Part shown: positions 18,502-27,185 of the stretch, one piece after another
Numbering within the stretch: position 1 is the stretch's first letter
Layout of the letters: each line of letters starts with the position of its first letter
Assembly: GCA_963976055.1 (NCBI GenBank)
Contig: CAXBJB010000004.1
Coordinates: forward strand, 248,001 to 312,000
Reading direction: 5' to 3'
From: UBA1479 sp963976055
GTDB lineage: Bacteria > Pseudomonadota > Alphaproteobacteria > Rhodospirillales > Casp-alpha2
Length of the DNA: 64,000 nucleotides
Translations under genes and position numbers: made by a program
The notes under the pieces: model-generated
The model's database searches: none
Seen by the model: only the letters and a program-made list of their open reading frames with translations
What the model was told of the DNA's origin: nothing

Positions 18502-20469
18502 ATGACCACGGATACGCTGGGCCGACGGCTTTTTACCTATGCGGTGATCACCGACACGCACCTGAACCAGGGCGAAGAGGAATGCAATTCGCCGTTCGAG
18601 GTCAACAAACTGGCCAACGGCCGCATGCGCCATGTGGTGCGGGATCTGAACACGCGCGAGGTCGATTTCGTGCTCCACCTGGGCGACCTGCTGCACCCCG
18701 TCCCCCACATTCCGCACCTCTATGAGCAGGCGGCGCAATGCTTCAAGGACCAGGTCAAGGACCTGCGTCATAAGCTCTACGTCGTGCCCGGCAACCACGA
18801 CGTCGGCGACAAGCCCGTGGACTGGTGCCCGGCCGGCATGGTGCGCGACGAATTCCTGGCGCTCTGGGCCGAACATTTCGGCCCCAATTATCAGGCCTTC
18901 GACCACGGTGGGGTCCGCTTCATCCTGATGGACGCGCAGATCATCAATTCGGGCCTGGCGGCGGAAGCCGAGCAGAAAGCCTGGGTCGAGGGCGAACTGG
19001 CGGCGGCCAAGGCGGCGGGCCAGCGCGTGTTTCTCAACATCCACTATCCGCCCTATCTGACCTATCCGGACGAGGACGAGCATTACGACAACATCGGCGA
19101 GCCGGGCCGCTCCTGGCTGCTCGGCCTGATGGAAAAGCACCGGGTCGAGGCCCTGTTCGCCGGCCACGTCCATAACTTCTGGTATCACCGGCATGACGCG
19201 ACGCAGTGCTGGCTGCTGCCGTCGACGGCCTTCGTGCGCCAGGACTATTCGGAAATGTACCGCGCCGCCCCCCCGCCGGAATTCGAGGCCGGGCGCAACG
19301 ACTGGAACAAGTTGGGCTATTTCATCGTCCACGTGCACGAGAACGGGCATCTTTGCGACATCGTCCGCACCTACGGCGCGGTGGTGGAGCCGGGGGCCCC
19401 CGTCGCGGCCGTGCCCGACACGGTCGCCCCCGTGCATCCGCTGCAAAGCCCGGTCACGCGCTTCGGTTTCGACATGCGCCAGAACTGGCTGGAGATCATC
19501 GAGATTCCGCCCTCCGGCGGCCTCGACGAATTCGACCGCAAGCGCACGCGCAACGACTATGCCCTGATGGCGTTGATGGAAATGGGCGTGCGCCGCCTGC
19601 GCATTCCCGCCCGCGACCTGCTCGACCCGGGCCATCGGGCGCGGTTGGACACGCTTGCGGAATTGGGGTTTCTGTTCACGCTGTTTTCCTTTGATGCCCC
19701 CGATGCGGAACTGGCGGCTGCCGTGAAGGGTGCGCAGGGCCTGATCGACATCTGGGAGGTCGCGCAGAACCTGTCGGACCTGCCCGACGTCGCCGCCGCC
19801 GCCCTGCCGGTGGCAAAGGTCGCGGGCATCGACCTGTATCTCTCCAAGCTGCGTTCCAAGGACGAGATGGAGCGGGGCGGTGAGAAGTATTTCCACATGA
19901 TCAACCACGGCTTCACCCCGGACGAGGACGACCAGATCGCCCGCGCGGCGGCGATCCCGGGGGTCAAGGGCATCGTGTTCCGCGTTGCCGGAGAAACCCC
20001 GCCGGCGGAGGCCGTCGCAGCGGCGCTCAAGGCGGCGTCCCCGCACGGGCTCAAGGTATCCCTGCATATCCGCATGTCGATCGGCAGTCCGGGGGCGGCG
20101 CAGGCGGATGAGCCCTGGGTCGCGGCGCGCGCGGCGGAGGCCCTGGCCGCCGCCCATGGCAGCGCCGACGCCCATGTCTATTGCGACACTTTTTCCGACG
20201 TCGATCGGGGCTACTTCGCCCGGCAGGGCGTGGTCGATCGGCTGTACAACCCGCGCCCGGCCTTCCATATCCTGCGCCATCTGACCGGCGCCCTGGCGGC
20301 GGCGGGCGGCGGCGCCTGGGCGGTCAAGGCCGGGGCCGCGACGGTCACCGGCGGCCCAGCCGCCGGGGCGGGCACGCTGGTCGATCTGGCGACGGGGCAG
20401 GTGCGGCCGGCCGGGGCCGACGCCCTGGCCAAGGCTTCCGGGATGGCGGCCTGGGTCGCGGGCCGGTGA
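18502..20469 (+). CDS. Calcineurin-like metallophosphoesterase with C-terminal barrel-like domain
   Basis: 655 aa, twice the length of a plain phosphoesterase domain. Residues 1-310 hold the complete metal-binding set: TDTHL, HLGDLL, PGNHD, NIHYPPY and AGHVHNF. After a linker, residues about 340-610 read as alternating strand/helix units (MGVRRLRIPARDLL, LGFLFTLFS, VKGIVFRVAGE, GLKVSLHIRMS, HVYCDTFSD), like a TIM barrel such as those in HMG-CoA-lyase or aldolase enzymes. The last 45 residues are Ala/Gly-rich. The stop overlaps the GTG of the CoA transferase gene (GTGA), implying translational coupling. I cannot assign a substrate. Confidence 0.82.
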   Translation: MTTDTLGRRLFTYAVITDTHLNQGEEECNSPFEVNKLANGRMRHVVRDLNTREVDFVLHLGDLLHPVPHIPHLYEQAAQCFKDQVKDLRHKLYVVPGNHDVGDKPVDWCPAGMVRDEFLALWAEHFGPNYQAFDHGGVRFILMDAQIINSGLAAEAEQKAWVEGELAAAKAAGQRVFLNIHYPPYLTYPDEDEHYDNIGEPGRSWLLGLMEKHRVEALFAGHVHNFWYHRHDATQCWLLPSTAFVRQDYSEMYRAAPPPEFEAGRNDWNKLGYFIVHVHENGHLCDIVRTYGAVVEPGAPVAAVPDTVAPVHPLQSPVTRFGFDMRQNWLEIIEIPPSGGLDEFDRKRTRNDYALMALMEMGVRRLRIPARDLLDPGHRARLDTLAELGFLFTLFSFDAPDAELAAAVKGAQGLIDIWEVAQNLSDLPDVAAAALPVAKVAGIDLYLSKLRSKDEMERGGEKYFHMINHGFTPDEDDQIARAAAIPGVKGIVFRVAGETPPAEAVAAALKAASPHGLKVSLHIRMSIGSPGAAQADEPWVAARAAEALAAAHGSADAHVYCDTFSDVDRGYFARQGVVDRLYNPRPAFHILRHLTGALAAAGGGAWAVKAGAATVTGGPAAGAGTLVDLATGQVRPAGADALAKASGMAAWVAGR

Positions 20470-21710
20470 CCAAGGGTGCCCTGCCGCTGTCCGGCGTGCG
20501 TGTGCTGGATGCCAGCCACGTCCTGGCCGGGCCTTTCGCGACCTATCAGCTCTGCCTCATGGGGGCGGACGCGATCCGGGTGGAACGCATCGGCGGCGAC
20601 GACTTCGTGCGCCGTCACGGCGGCTCGGCAGACCTGCGCGCCCAGGGCATGGGCGGCTCCTTCGCGGCACAGAACGCGGGCAAGGCCTGCATCCTCATGG
20701 ACCTCAAGGCACCCGGCGGGCGTGACCTGTTTCTCAGGCTGGCGGCAACCTGCGACGTGGTCATGGAAAACTACCGCCCCGGCGTCATGGACCGCCTGGG
20801 GGTGGGCTATGACGACGTCAAGGCGGTCAAGCCGGACATCGTCTATTGCTCGCTCACCGGCTACGGGCCGGCGGGCCCGCTGTCCGGCGTGCCGGCCTAC
20901 GACCATATCGTGCAGGGCATGTCGGGCCTGATGAGCATGACCGGGACGGAACAGTCGGGACCCCAGCGGGTCGGATTGCCGATCACCGATTACATCGCGG
21001 GGCTGACGGCGGCACTCGCCGTGTCCGGTGCCCTGCACCAGCTGTGCCGGACCGGCCAGGGCCAACATCTTTACGTGCCCATGCTGTCTTCGGTCCTCGC
21101 CATGATGGGCTCCTTCGCCATCGATGTGCAGACCGACGGCCGCGAACGCGGCCTGATGGGCAACACGCCGTTCAGCGGCAGCCCCTTTGCCGGGCGCTTC
21201 GACACGGCCGAGGGATACTTGGTCATCACCGCCAACACCTCGGCCCAGGCCGTGCGCATGGTCGCGGCCCTGGGTCTGGACGATCTGGCGCCGCTTGCCG
21301 GCAGCACGGCGCCGGACGCCCTGAACGATGCCGACCGGGCGCGGGTTGCCGAGGCCCTGGACCGCGTGTTCCGCACCCGGCCCGCCGTGGAATGGGAAAC
21401 CACCCTGGCCGAAGCCGCCGTGCCCGCGGGCAAGGTGCGGGGGCTCGGCGAGATTCTGGATCATCCGCAGACCGTGGCCTCGGGCTGCCTCGACGACCTG
21501 CCCTTGCCGGGGCTGGATGCGGCGGTCAAGGTGCCGGGCCTGGGATTTACTTCGGACACCTGGACGCGGCGCCCTTTGACCCAGCCCGAAGGCGAGGGCG
21601 AAAGCACCCGCCGGGTGCTGGCGGGCCTGGGGCTGACGGACAGGGAAATCGATGACCTGGCCCGCGCCGGCGCCGTCGCCGGGCCGGACCTGCCGCCCCG
21701 GGACGCCTAA
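20466..21710 (+). CDS. Class III CoA-transferase (CaiB/BaiF family)
   Basis: 414 aa from GTG 20466, which overlaps the preceding stop by 4 bp. The open frame continues upstream to 20181, but that part is out-of-frame sequence of the phosphoesterase gene. Typical motifs are GVRVLDASHVLAGPFATYQL at the N-terminus, ENYRPGVMDRLGVGYD, YCSLTGYGP and the catalytic-type Asp in PITDYIAG. These enzymes move CoA from an acyl-CoA to a carboxylic acid. Coupling to the phosphoesterase-barrel protein is unusual and suggests a joint pathway. It is convergent with the hydroxyacyl-CoA dehydrogenase gene, overlapping it by 4 bp. Confidence 0.92.
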   Translation: MTKGALPLSGVRVLDASHVLAGPFATYQLCLMGADAIRVERIGGDDFVRRHGGSADLRAQGMGGSFAAQNAGKACILMDLKAPGGRDLFLRLAATCDVVMENYRPGVMDRLGVGYDDVKAVKPDIVYCSLTGYGPAGPLSGVPAYDHIVQGMSGLMSMTGTEQSGPQRVGLPITDYIAGLTAALAVSGALHQLCRTGQGQHLYVPMLSSVLAMMGSFAIDVQTDGRERGLMGNTPFSGSPFAGRFDTAEGYLVITANTSAQAVRMVAALGLDDLAPLAGSTAPDALNDADRARVAEALDRVFRTRPAVEWETTLAEAAVPAGKVRGLGEILDHPQTVASGCLDDLPLPGLDAAVKVPGLGFTSDTWTRRPLTQPEGEGESTRRVLAGLGLTDREIDDLARAGAVAGPDLPPRDA

Positions 21711-22654
21711 TCCAGGAAATCCTTGCGGGCCCGCAGGATGGTCATCACCGCCCGGTCGCGCCAGGCGGCGCGGGCGTCTTTTTGGTCCAGCGGCAGGGCG
21801 GCCCGCCGCTCGGCCGCGACGGCGGCGACCATCTCATCCGTCCAGGGATCGTTCTGGCCCCGCTCCGCCCCCAGCCGCGCATAGGACGGGCCCATGCGCT
21901 TGGCATGGCCTTCGATCCCGCCCTGGGCGTTGAGGTCCGCGTTCTCGAACGGCCCCGTCACCGCCAGCCGGATGCCCATGCCGTCGCGTACGATGCGGTC
22001 GATGTCGGCAGCCGTTGTTACCCCGTCACGGACCAGGCAATAGGCCTCGCGCAGCAAGGCCCCCTGCAGGCGGTTGAAGACGAATCCCTCGACCTCCTTG
22101 TTCACGGCGATCGGGGCCATGGCGGCGCGATTCAGCAGGGCGTTGCAGCGGGCGACCGTCTCGGGTGCCGTGAAGGGGGCGGGCACGACCTCGACCACCC
22201 GGATCAGGAACGGCGGGTTGCCCGGATGCAGCACCAGGCAGCGTTCGCGCCCCTGGACGTGGTCGAACAGGCGCGACGGTTCGATGAACGAGGTCGAGCT
22301 GGCGATGGTGCAGCCGGCGGGGGCAATCGCCGCCACGCGGGCCAGGAGATCGCGTTTCAGGTCGATATCCTCGGGCGCGTTTTCCTGCGCGTGATCGGCA
22401 TCCGCCAGGGCCGTTTCCAAATCCGCCGCCGGGACGATGCGGGCCATGGCGGCGTCCGCGTCGCCGGTAATCAGATCGTGGGCGGCCAGGTCGCTCAGAC
22501 GTGCCCGCGCCATGTCGAGAGCAACGGGCAGGCGTGATGCCTCGGCATCGTACAGGCGCGCTGTCATGCCGGCGCTTGCGAACACCACGGCCCAAGCGGT
22601 GCCGATGGTGCCGGCGCCGATCAGGGCGATGGTGGGCGGTTCGGTGGTCGTCAT
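21707..22654 (-). CDS. 3-hydroxyacyl-CoA dehydrogenase family protein (lambda-crystallin / gulonate dehydrogenase-like)
   Basis: 315 aa. The NAD-binding motif GAGTIGTA is followed by NAPEDIDLK and SSTSFIEPS, in which the Ser/Asn positions of the family occur. The catalytic His is in LVLHPGNPP, and Glu is in the VEVVPAPFT region. A C-terminal helical domain starts at about residue 190 with NKEVEGFVFNRLQ. The short single-domain form with HPGNPP resembles L-gulonate/carnitine dehydrogenases and lambda-crystallin more than FadB-type enzymes. The substrate is undefined. It shares a divergent promoter region with the TRAP operon at 22878. Confidence 0.9.
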   Translation of the reverse strand: MTTTEPPTIALIGAGTIGTAWAVVFASAGMTARLYDAEASRLPVALDMARARLSDLAAHDLITGDADAAMARIVPAADLETALADADHAQENAPEDIDLKRDLLARVAAIAPAGCTIASSTSFIEPSRLFDHVQGRERCLVLHPGNPPFLIRVVEVVPAPFTAPETVARCNALLNRAAMAPIAVNKEVEGFVFNRLQGALLREAYCLVRDGVTTAADIDRIVRDGMGIRLAVTGPFENADLNAQGGIEGHAKRMGPSYARLGAERGQNDPWTDEMVAAVAAERRAALPLDQKDARAAWRDRAVMTILRARKDFLD

Positions 22655-22877
22655 GTTTCACTCCGTTGCGGTGGTTTTGCCTTGCCTTTGTTGCATCTCG
22701 CGGTACCGTTCTGCACAGCGAAAATCAAAAAATACCCTTTAATTTGACGAAAGCCCGCGAGGGCACTAACAATCTTTATCGGCGCATTTATCGGCCTATG
22801 CGTCAGCAAAAAAATACATCCCGGTTCCTTTGGAAACATCCGGCCGAAGACGATTTGACCCTTTTGGGAGGACTCCA

Positions 22878-23837
22878 ATGAAGAAGTTTGTGAAAGTTCT
22901 GTTGCTCGCGGCACCGCTGGTGATGGCGGGCCATGTCGCGGCCAAGGCCGATGAATTCGTCCGCATCGTTTCCGGCCCGTCCGGCGGCAGCTGGTATCCG
23001 CTGGGTGCCAAGATGGCGGAAATCTTCGGCAAGATCGGCGGCCTGTCCGTGTCCAACGGCCCGGGCGGCGGCGTCAGCAACGTGCTCGACGTCAACAAGA
23101 AGGAAGCTGAACTGGGCTGGACCTACGGCCATACCGCGTTCGACGGTTACAAGGGCAATGCCCCGGTGTTCAAGTCGGCGAATCCGAACATTCGCCACAT
23201 CGCGACCCTCTATCCCGCCGGTGTGCAGACGGCCGTTCCGGCCAATTCCAAGATCATGTCCTATGCCGACCTGAAGGATAAGAACCTCAGCCCCGGCAAG
23301 CTGAAATGGTCCGGCTATGCCGCGGCGCAGCTGATCTTCGGCAAATACGGCTTCACCGTTGACGACGTGAAGAAGAACGGCGGCACGGTCCACCACGTCG
23401 GTTATTCCGATTCCGTCTCGCTGATGAAGGACGGCCACATCGACGCCTTCACGGCGGTGACCAGCGTGCCGCAGGCGTCGTTCCTGGATCTGGAATTCTC
23501 GCCGGGCATCCGCTTCCTTGGCGTCGACGACAAGATCCTGGCCGGCATCCTCGCGGAAAACCCGGGCTACATCAAAATCACCATGACCAAGGACCACTAC
23601 AAGAGCATCGAAAAGCCGACCCCGATCTTGGGTGCGGTGACGATCATGGTGGCCAACAAGGACGTGTCGGAAGATACCGTCTACAAGATGACCAAGGCAC
23701 TGTGGGAACACCATGGCGACCTGGTGCAGGTCAAGGATGTCTGGAACTCCGTGAAGCTTGAAAACGCGCTTCTCGGCGCGGCGCTTCCGGTGCATCCCGG
23801 CGCCAAGAAGTACTACGACGAAAAAGGCGTCAAGTAG
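22878..23837 (+). CDS. TAXI-family TRAP transporter solute-binding protein
   Basis: 319 aa from ATG 22878. GGGAGG at 22866-22871 is a strong ribosome binding site, so the longer open frame from 22830 is rejected. A signal peptide of about 25 residues ends AAKA-DEF. The mature N-terminus IVSGPSGGSWYPLGAKMAEIF is the TAXI signature. It binds an organic anion or amino-acid-like solute in the periplasm and passes it to the fused permease 140 bp downstream. The hydroxyacid dehydrogenases that end the operon suggest a 2-hydroxyacid ligand. Confidence 0.92.
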   Translation: MKKFVKVLLLAAPLVMAGHVAAKADEFVRIVSGPSGGSWYPLGAKMAEIFGKIGGLSVSNGPGGGVSNVLDVNKKEAELGWTYGHTAFDGYKGNAPVFKSANPNIRHIATLYPAGVQTAVPANSKIMSYADLKDKNLSPGKLKWSGYAAAQLIFGKYGFTVDDVKKNGGTVHHVGYSDSVSLMKDGHIDAFTAVTSVPQASFLDLEFSPGIRFLGVDDKILAGILAENPGYIKITMTKDHYKSIEKPTPILGAVTIMVANKDVSEDTVYKMTKALWEHHGDLVQVKDVWNSVKLENALLGAALPVHPGAKKYYDEKGVK

Positions 23838-23853
23838 CGGCCCTTAGGGGGTA

Positions 23854-23902
23854 GTGGATGTCATCGGCGCGGCGGGCGACTGTCCGCCGCGCCGGCATCC
23901 AC
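23854..23902 (+). terminator. Strong hairpin between TRAP binding protein and permease genes
   Basis: GTGGATG at 23854-23860 pairs with CATCCAC at 23896-23902, and CGGCGCGGCGG at 23865-23875 pairs with CCGCCGCGCCG at 23884-23894, making a long stem. No T-run follows. It probably acts as a partial attenuator or 3' stabiliser, raising binding-protein expression over permease. Confidence 0.6.
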
Positions 23903-23980
23903 CGACGCAGCGGACCAGCTCATCCTCATGTCCTGCCGCGTGGTTCCGCCCCCAAAGGTCCGTTCTGATCCGGCACCCCC

Positions 23981-25981
23981 ATGACCGATAAGCAAACCGC
24001 TTCGCCCGAACCCCTGCACTACGACGAAGTGCGGGAGTTCTCCGTTCTTGAGCACGCGTTGATGCGCCGCGGCTACGATCTGGTGACCTGGATCGCCCTG
24101 ACCGTCGCGACCGTCGCCATCGCGCTGGCCCTGTTCCATCTTTACGTCGCCGTTTTCGGCACGCCACAATCGCGGGCTTTCCGCTCCACGCATCTGACCG
24201 GAATGATGGTGCTGGCGGTGCTGCTGTTCCCGCTTGCCCGAAAATCCTGGCGCGACATGCCGGCCACCCCTCTGCAATGGGGGGCGTTCGGGATCGACGC
24301 GCTTTTGGTTTTCGCGGTTCTCGCGGTGCAGGTCTACACCCTGTGGGACCTGGACGCGTTTTCCCAGCGCGAAGGGGAATTGATCGACTCCGATCTGTGG
24401 ATGGGCTTTTTGCTGATCTTCCTGGTCATGGAAACGACGCGCCGCTCCGTCGGCCTGCCCATGGTTCTGGTGACGTCGTTCTTCGTCGTTCATTCGCTCT
24501 ATGCGGATAAGTTCGGCGGCTTCCTCTACGGTCCACCGACGTCGATCACCAAATACATCGACATCCTGTTCATCCGTTCCGAAGGCATGTTCGGCATCCC
24601 GATATCCGTCGCCGCGACCTATATCGTGCTGTTCATCATCTTCGGCGCGATCCTGATCCGCACGGGTGCCGGGCGCATGCTCATCGACCTTGCCATCGCG
24701 CTGACCGGCCACCGCCGGGGCGGCCCGGCCAAGGCGTCGGTGGTGGCCAGCGCCTTTCTCGGCACCGTGTCCGGATCCGCCGTCGCCAACGTGGTGACGA
24801 CCGGCTCGTTCACCATTCCCCTGATGCGCAAGCTGGGTTACCGGCCCAAGTTCGCCGCCGCGGTCGAGGCTTGTGCGTCGTCGGGCGGGCAGATTACGCC
24901 GCCGATCATGGGGGCCGCGGCCTTCATCATCGCCGAGTTCATGCACGTGAGCTATATCACGGTGATCATCGCCGCGATCATCCCGACGCTGCTGTACTTC
25001 GCGACGATCTATTTCATGGTCGATATCGAAGCCGAAAAGGACGGCATCAAACGCCTGGACAAGCGCACCCTGCCGCGCGCCATGAACGTGCTCAAGCACG
25101 GCTGGCACCAGTTGCTGACCCTCGGCGTGCTGGTCGGTCTGCTGGCCTGGGGCTATTCGCCCATGCTGTCGGCGTTCTGGGCCATCGTGACCCTGATCGT
25201 CCTCAGCTTCCGCGACCCGCTTACCCGCATGAGCCCCGTCGACCTGCTGGCGGCGCTGGAATCCGGCGTGCGCGCGGCGATGCCGGTAACCGTGGCCTGC
25301 GCCTGCGCCGGGATCATCATCGGCTCGATCTTCGTATCGGGGCTGGGCCTCAAGTTCACCAACGAGGTCATCAACATCGCCGACGGCAACCTTTTGGTCC
25401 TGCTGGCGCTGACCGGCGTCGCGGCGATCATCCTCGGCATGGGGATGACGACCACCGCCGTCTACATCACCGTGGCGGCGCTGATCGTACCGTCGCTGAT
25501 CCATCTGAAGGTCGAACCCATGGCGGCGCATATGTTCGCCTTCTATTACGGGGTGGTGTCGACCATCACGCCGCCGGTGGCGTTGGCGTCCTTCGCGGCG
25601 GCGGCCATCGCCGGGTCCAGCCCCATGGGGACGGCGGTGGAATCGGCGCGCATCGGCATCGCCAAGTATCTCGTGCCTTTCGCCTTCGTCTATAACCCGT
25701 CCTTGCTGTTCATCGGGCCTCTTTGGCTGACCTGCCTGTCGGCGGTCTCCGCCTTCATCAGCCTGTGGGGCCTGTCGGTCATGCTTGAAGGCTGGTTCAA
25801 GGGCCCGCTCAGTGCCGCTATGCGGGCGGTGATCGGGGTGCTGTCGGTGATGGCGCTGCTGCCGCCCATGGAACCGCTGATCGACGGCCTGCCCAGCTTC
25901 ATCCTGCCTTTGGTGGGCGCCCTCGGCGTCGTCATGTTCGCGGTCACGCGCTACCGCCTCAATCCGGAGACCGCGCAATGA
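23981..25981 (+). CDS. TRAP transporter permease, fused small and large subunits (4TM/12TM)
   Basis: 666 aa, the length of DctQ-DctM fusions in TAXI systems. The first about 220 residues carry four or more helices (small-subunit part). The rest is the large subunit, with the family's GTVSGSAVANVVTTGSFTIP, SSGGQITPPIMGAAAF and GMGMTTTAVYITVAAL segments. It drives Na+- or H+-coupled uptake of the solute captured by the binding protein upstream. Its stop overlaps the next start (ATGA). Confidence 0.94.
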   Translation: MTDKQTASPEPLHYDEVREFSVLEHALMRRGYDLVTWIALTVATVAIALALFHLYVAVFGTPQSRAFRSTHLTGMMVLAVLLFPLARKSWRDMPATPLQWGAFGIDALLVFAVLAVQVYTLWDLDAFSQREGELIDSDLWMGFLLIFLVMETTRRSVGLPMVLVTSFFVVHSLYADKFGGFLYGPPTSITKYIDILFIRSEGMFGIPISVAATYIVLFIIFGAILIRTGAGRMLIDLAIALTGHRRGGPAKASVVASAFLGTVSGSAVANVVTTGSFTIPLMRKLGYRPKFAAAVEACASSGGQITPPIMGAAAFIIAEFMHVSYITVIIAAIIPTLLYFATIYFMVDIEAEKDGIKRLDKRTLPRAMNVLKHGWHQLLTLGVLVGLLAWGYSPMLSAFWAIVTLIVLSFRDPLTRMSPVDLLAALESGVRAAMPVTVACACAGIIIGSIFVSGLGLKFTNEVINIADGNLLVLLALTGVAAIILGMGMTTTAVYITVAALIVPSLIHLKVEPMAAHMFAFYYGVVSTITPPVALASFAAAAIAGSSPMGTAVESARIGIAKYLVPFAFVYNPSLLFIGPLWLTCLSAVSAFISLWGLSVMLEGWFKGPLSAAMRAVIGVLSVMALLPPMEPLIDGLPSFILPLVGALGVVMFAVTRYRLNPETAQ

Positions 25982-26208
25982 AGATGTCCGATCTGTTTAT
26001 CGGCCGGCCCGTCTATTGGGGGCTTGCCGCCGCCATCATCGCCGTTCTGGCCTTCCTCGGTTTGGGTCAGGAACACGTCAAGGATTTCGTTCCGTTCCAG
26101 TTCGCGGTCTTGGCGGTCGCCCTGGTCGCCGTCGGGGCGGTCATGGTTCTCTACCGTCCTGGTGAACGGGTAACCCGAGATCCGCTCGATTTTGACGACG
26201 CGTCCTAA
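25978..26208 (+). CDS. Small two-helix membrane protein of the TRAP operon
   Basis: 76 aa, starting in a 4-bp ATGA overlap with the permease gene. Hydrophobic helices lie at about residues 14-31 and 41-59, and the tail is acidic (DPLDFDDAS). It is tightly embedded between the TRAP permease and two dehydrogenase genes, so it is probably an accessory subunit. I do not recognise a named family. Confidence 0.75.
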   Translation: MKMSDLFIGRPVYWGLAAAIIAVLAFLGLGQEHVKDFVPFQFAVLAVALVAVGAVMVLYRPGERVTRDPLDFDDAS

Positions 26209-26220
26209 GGGCGGCACGTC

Positions 26221-27183
26221 ATGGCGACCGTATTTGTCGAAGGCCCCGTGCATGCGCGGGGCATGGAACTCCTGTCCCTGCGCGGCGGCCTGGACGTTCG
26301 GCTGGAACAGGGCCTGACCCCGGACAGCTTGGCGGCGGCCATCCGTGACGCCGACGCCGTCATCATGCGCCTGACGCCCCTGACCGCCGAGGCCATCGCC
26401 GGGGCGGCCAACCTCAAGGTCGTCTCGCGCCTGGGCGTCGGTTACGACCACATCGACGTGGCGGCGCTCAGCGGACGGGGCATCCCGCTGGCCATCGTCG
26501 GCGATGCGCTGGCGGCCTCGGTCGCCGAGCATACGGTGCTGCTGATGCTGGGCCTCAGCCGCCGGATCGCGGTGATGGACCGCAACACCCGCACGGGCCG
26601 TTATGACGAACGCTTCAAAAGCCTAAGCCACGAGATGCTCGACAAGACGGTGTTGATCATCGGTCTCGGCGGGATCGGCGGCGAGGCGGCCAAGCGTTGC
26701 GCCGCCTTCGGCATGCGGGTGATTGCCTGCGGCCGGGAGACGACGCGGAAAGAGGCCGACCGCTTTGGTTACGGCTATGTCGCCGATTTCCGTGACGCCC
26801 TGACGGATGCAGATTTCGTCAGCCTGCACCTGCCGGCCAACGACGACGGTTCGGCCTTACTGGGGGCTTCGGAATTCGCGGCCATGAAGCCGGGCGCCTA
26901 TGTCATCAACACGGCCCGGGGTTCCCTGATCGACGAAGACGCACTTCATGCCGCCCTCACGTCCGGCCATCTCGGCGGTGCCGGGTTGGATGTGACCAAG
27001 GACGAGCCGCCCAAGGACGACTGCCCCCTGCTGGCCCTCGACAACGTGCTGTTCACGCCCCACAACTCGGCCCTGACGGTCGAGACGGGCCGCCGCGTCG
27101 CGGAAACCGCCGTGCGCAACGCCCTGGCCGCCCTGGACGGCGACCTGGACCCGGCCTTCGTCGTCAACAAGGACGTGTTGTAA
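26221..27183 (+). CDS. D-2-hydroxyacid dehydrogenase, phosphoglycerate-dehydrogenase-like (SlcC-like)
   Basis: 320 aa. The Rossmann motif is GLGGIGG. Catalytic Arg is in NTARGSL, Glu in TKDEPP and His in TPHNSAL. The sequence is a single-module PGDH-type protein without a C-terminal ACT domain. It follows the TRAP genes by 12 bp and is 2 bp from the malate/lactate-type dehydrogenase gene. That pairing of a PGDH-like and an Ldh2-like enzyme is the arrangement of SlcC and ComC, which together interconvert the enantiomers of 3-sulfolactate via sulfopyruvate. Assignment to sulfolactate is an inference; glycerate, malate or tartronate-type acids are alternatives. Confidence 0.88.
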   Translation: MATVFVEGPVHARGMELLSLRGGLDVRLEQGLTPDSLAAAIRDADAVIMRLTPLTAEAIAGAANLKVVSRLGVGYDHIDVAALSGRGIPLAIVGDALAASVAEHTVLLMLGLSRRIAVMDRNTRTGRYDERFKSLSHEMLDKTVLIIGLGGIGGEAAKRCAAFGMRVIACGRETTRKEADRFGYGYVADFRDALTDADFVSLHLPANDDGSALLGASEFAAMKPGAYVINTARGSLIDEDALHAALTSGHLGGAGLDVTKDEPPKDDCPLLALDNVLFTPHNSALTVETGRRVAETAVRNALAALDGDLDPAFVVNKDVL

Positions 27184-27185
27184 GC

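Noticed and set aside
20181..21710. CoA transferase extended upstream to 20181
   Set aside because: The added part is a shadow of the phosphoesterase gene; the GTGA overlap at 20466 is the natural start.
23861..25978. A 705-codon open frame antisense to the TRAP permease
   Set aside because: Same reason: low-complexity, Gly/Arg/His-rich shadow of a clear membrane protein gene.
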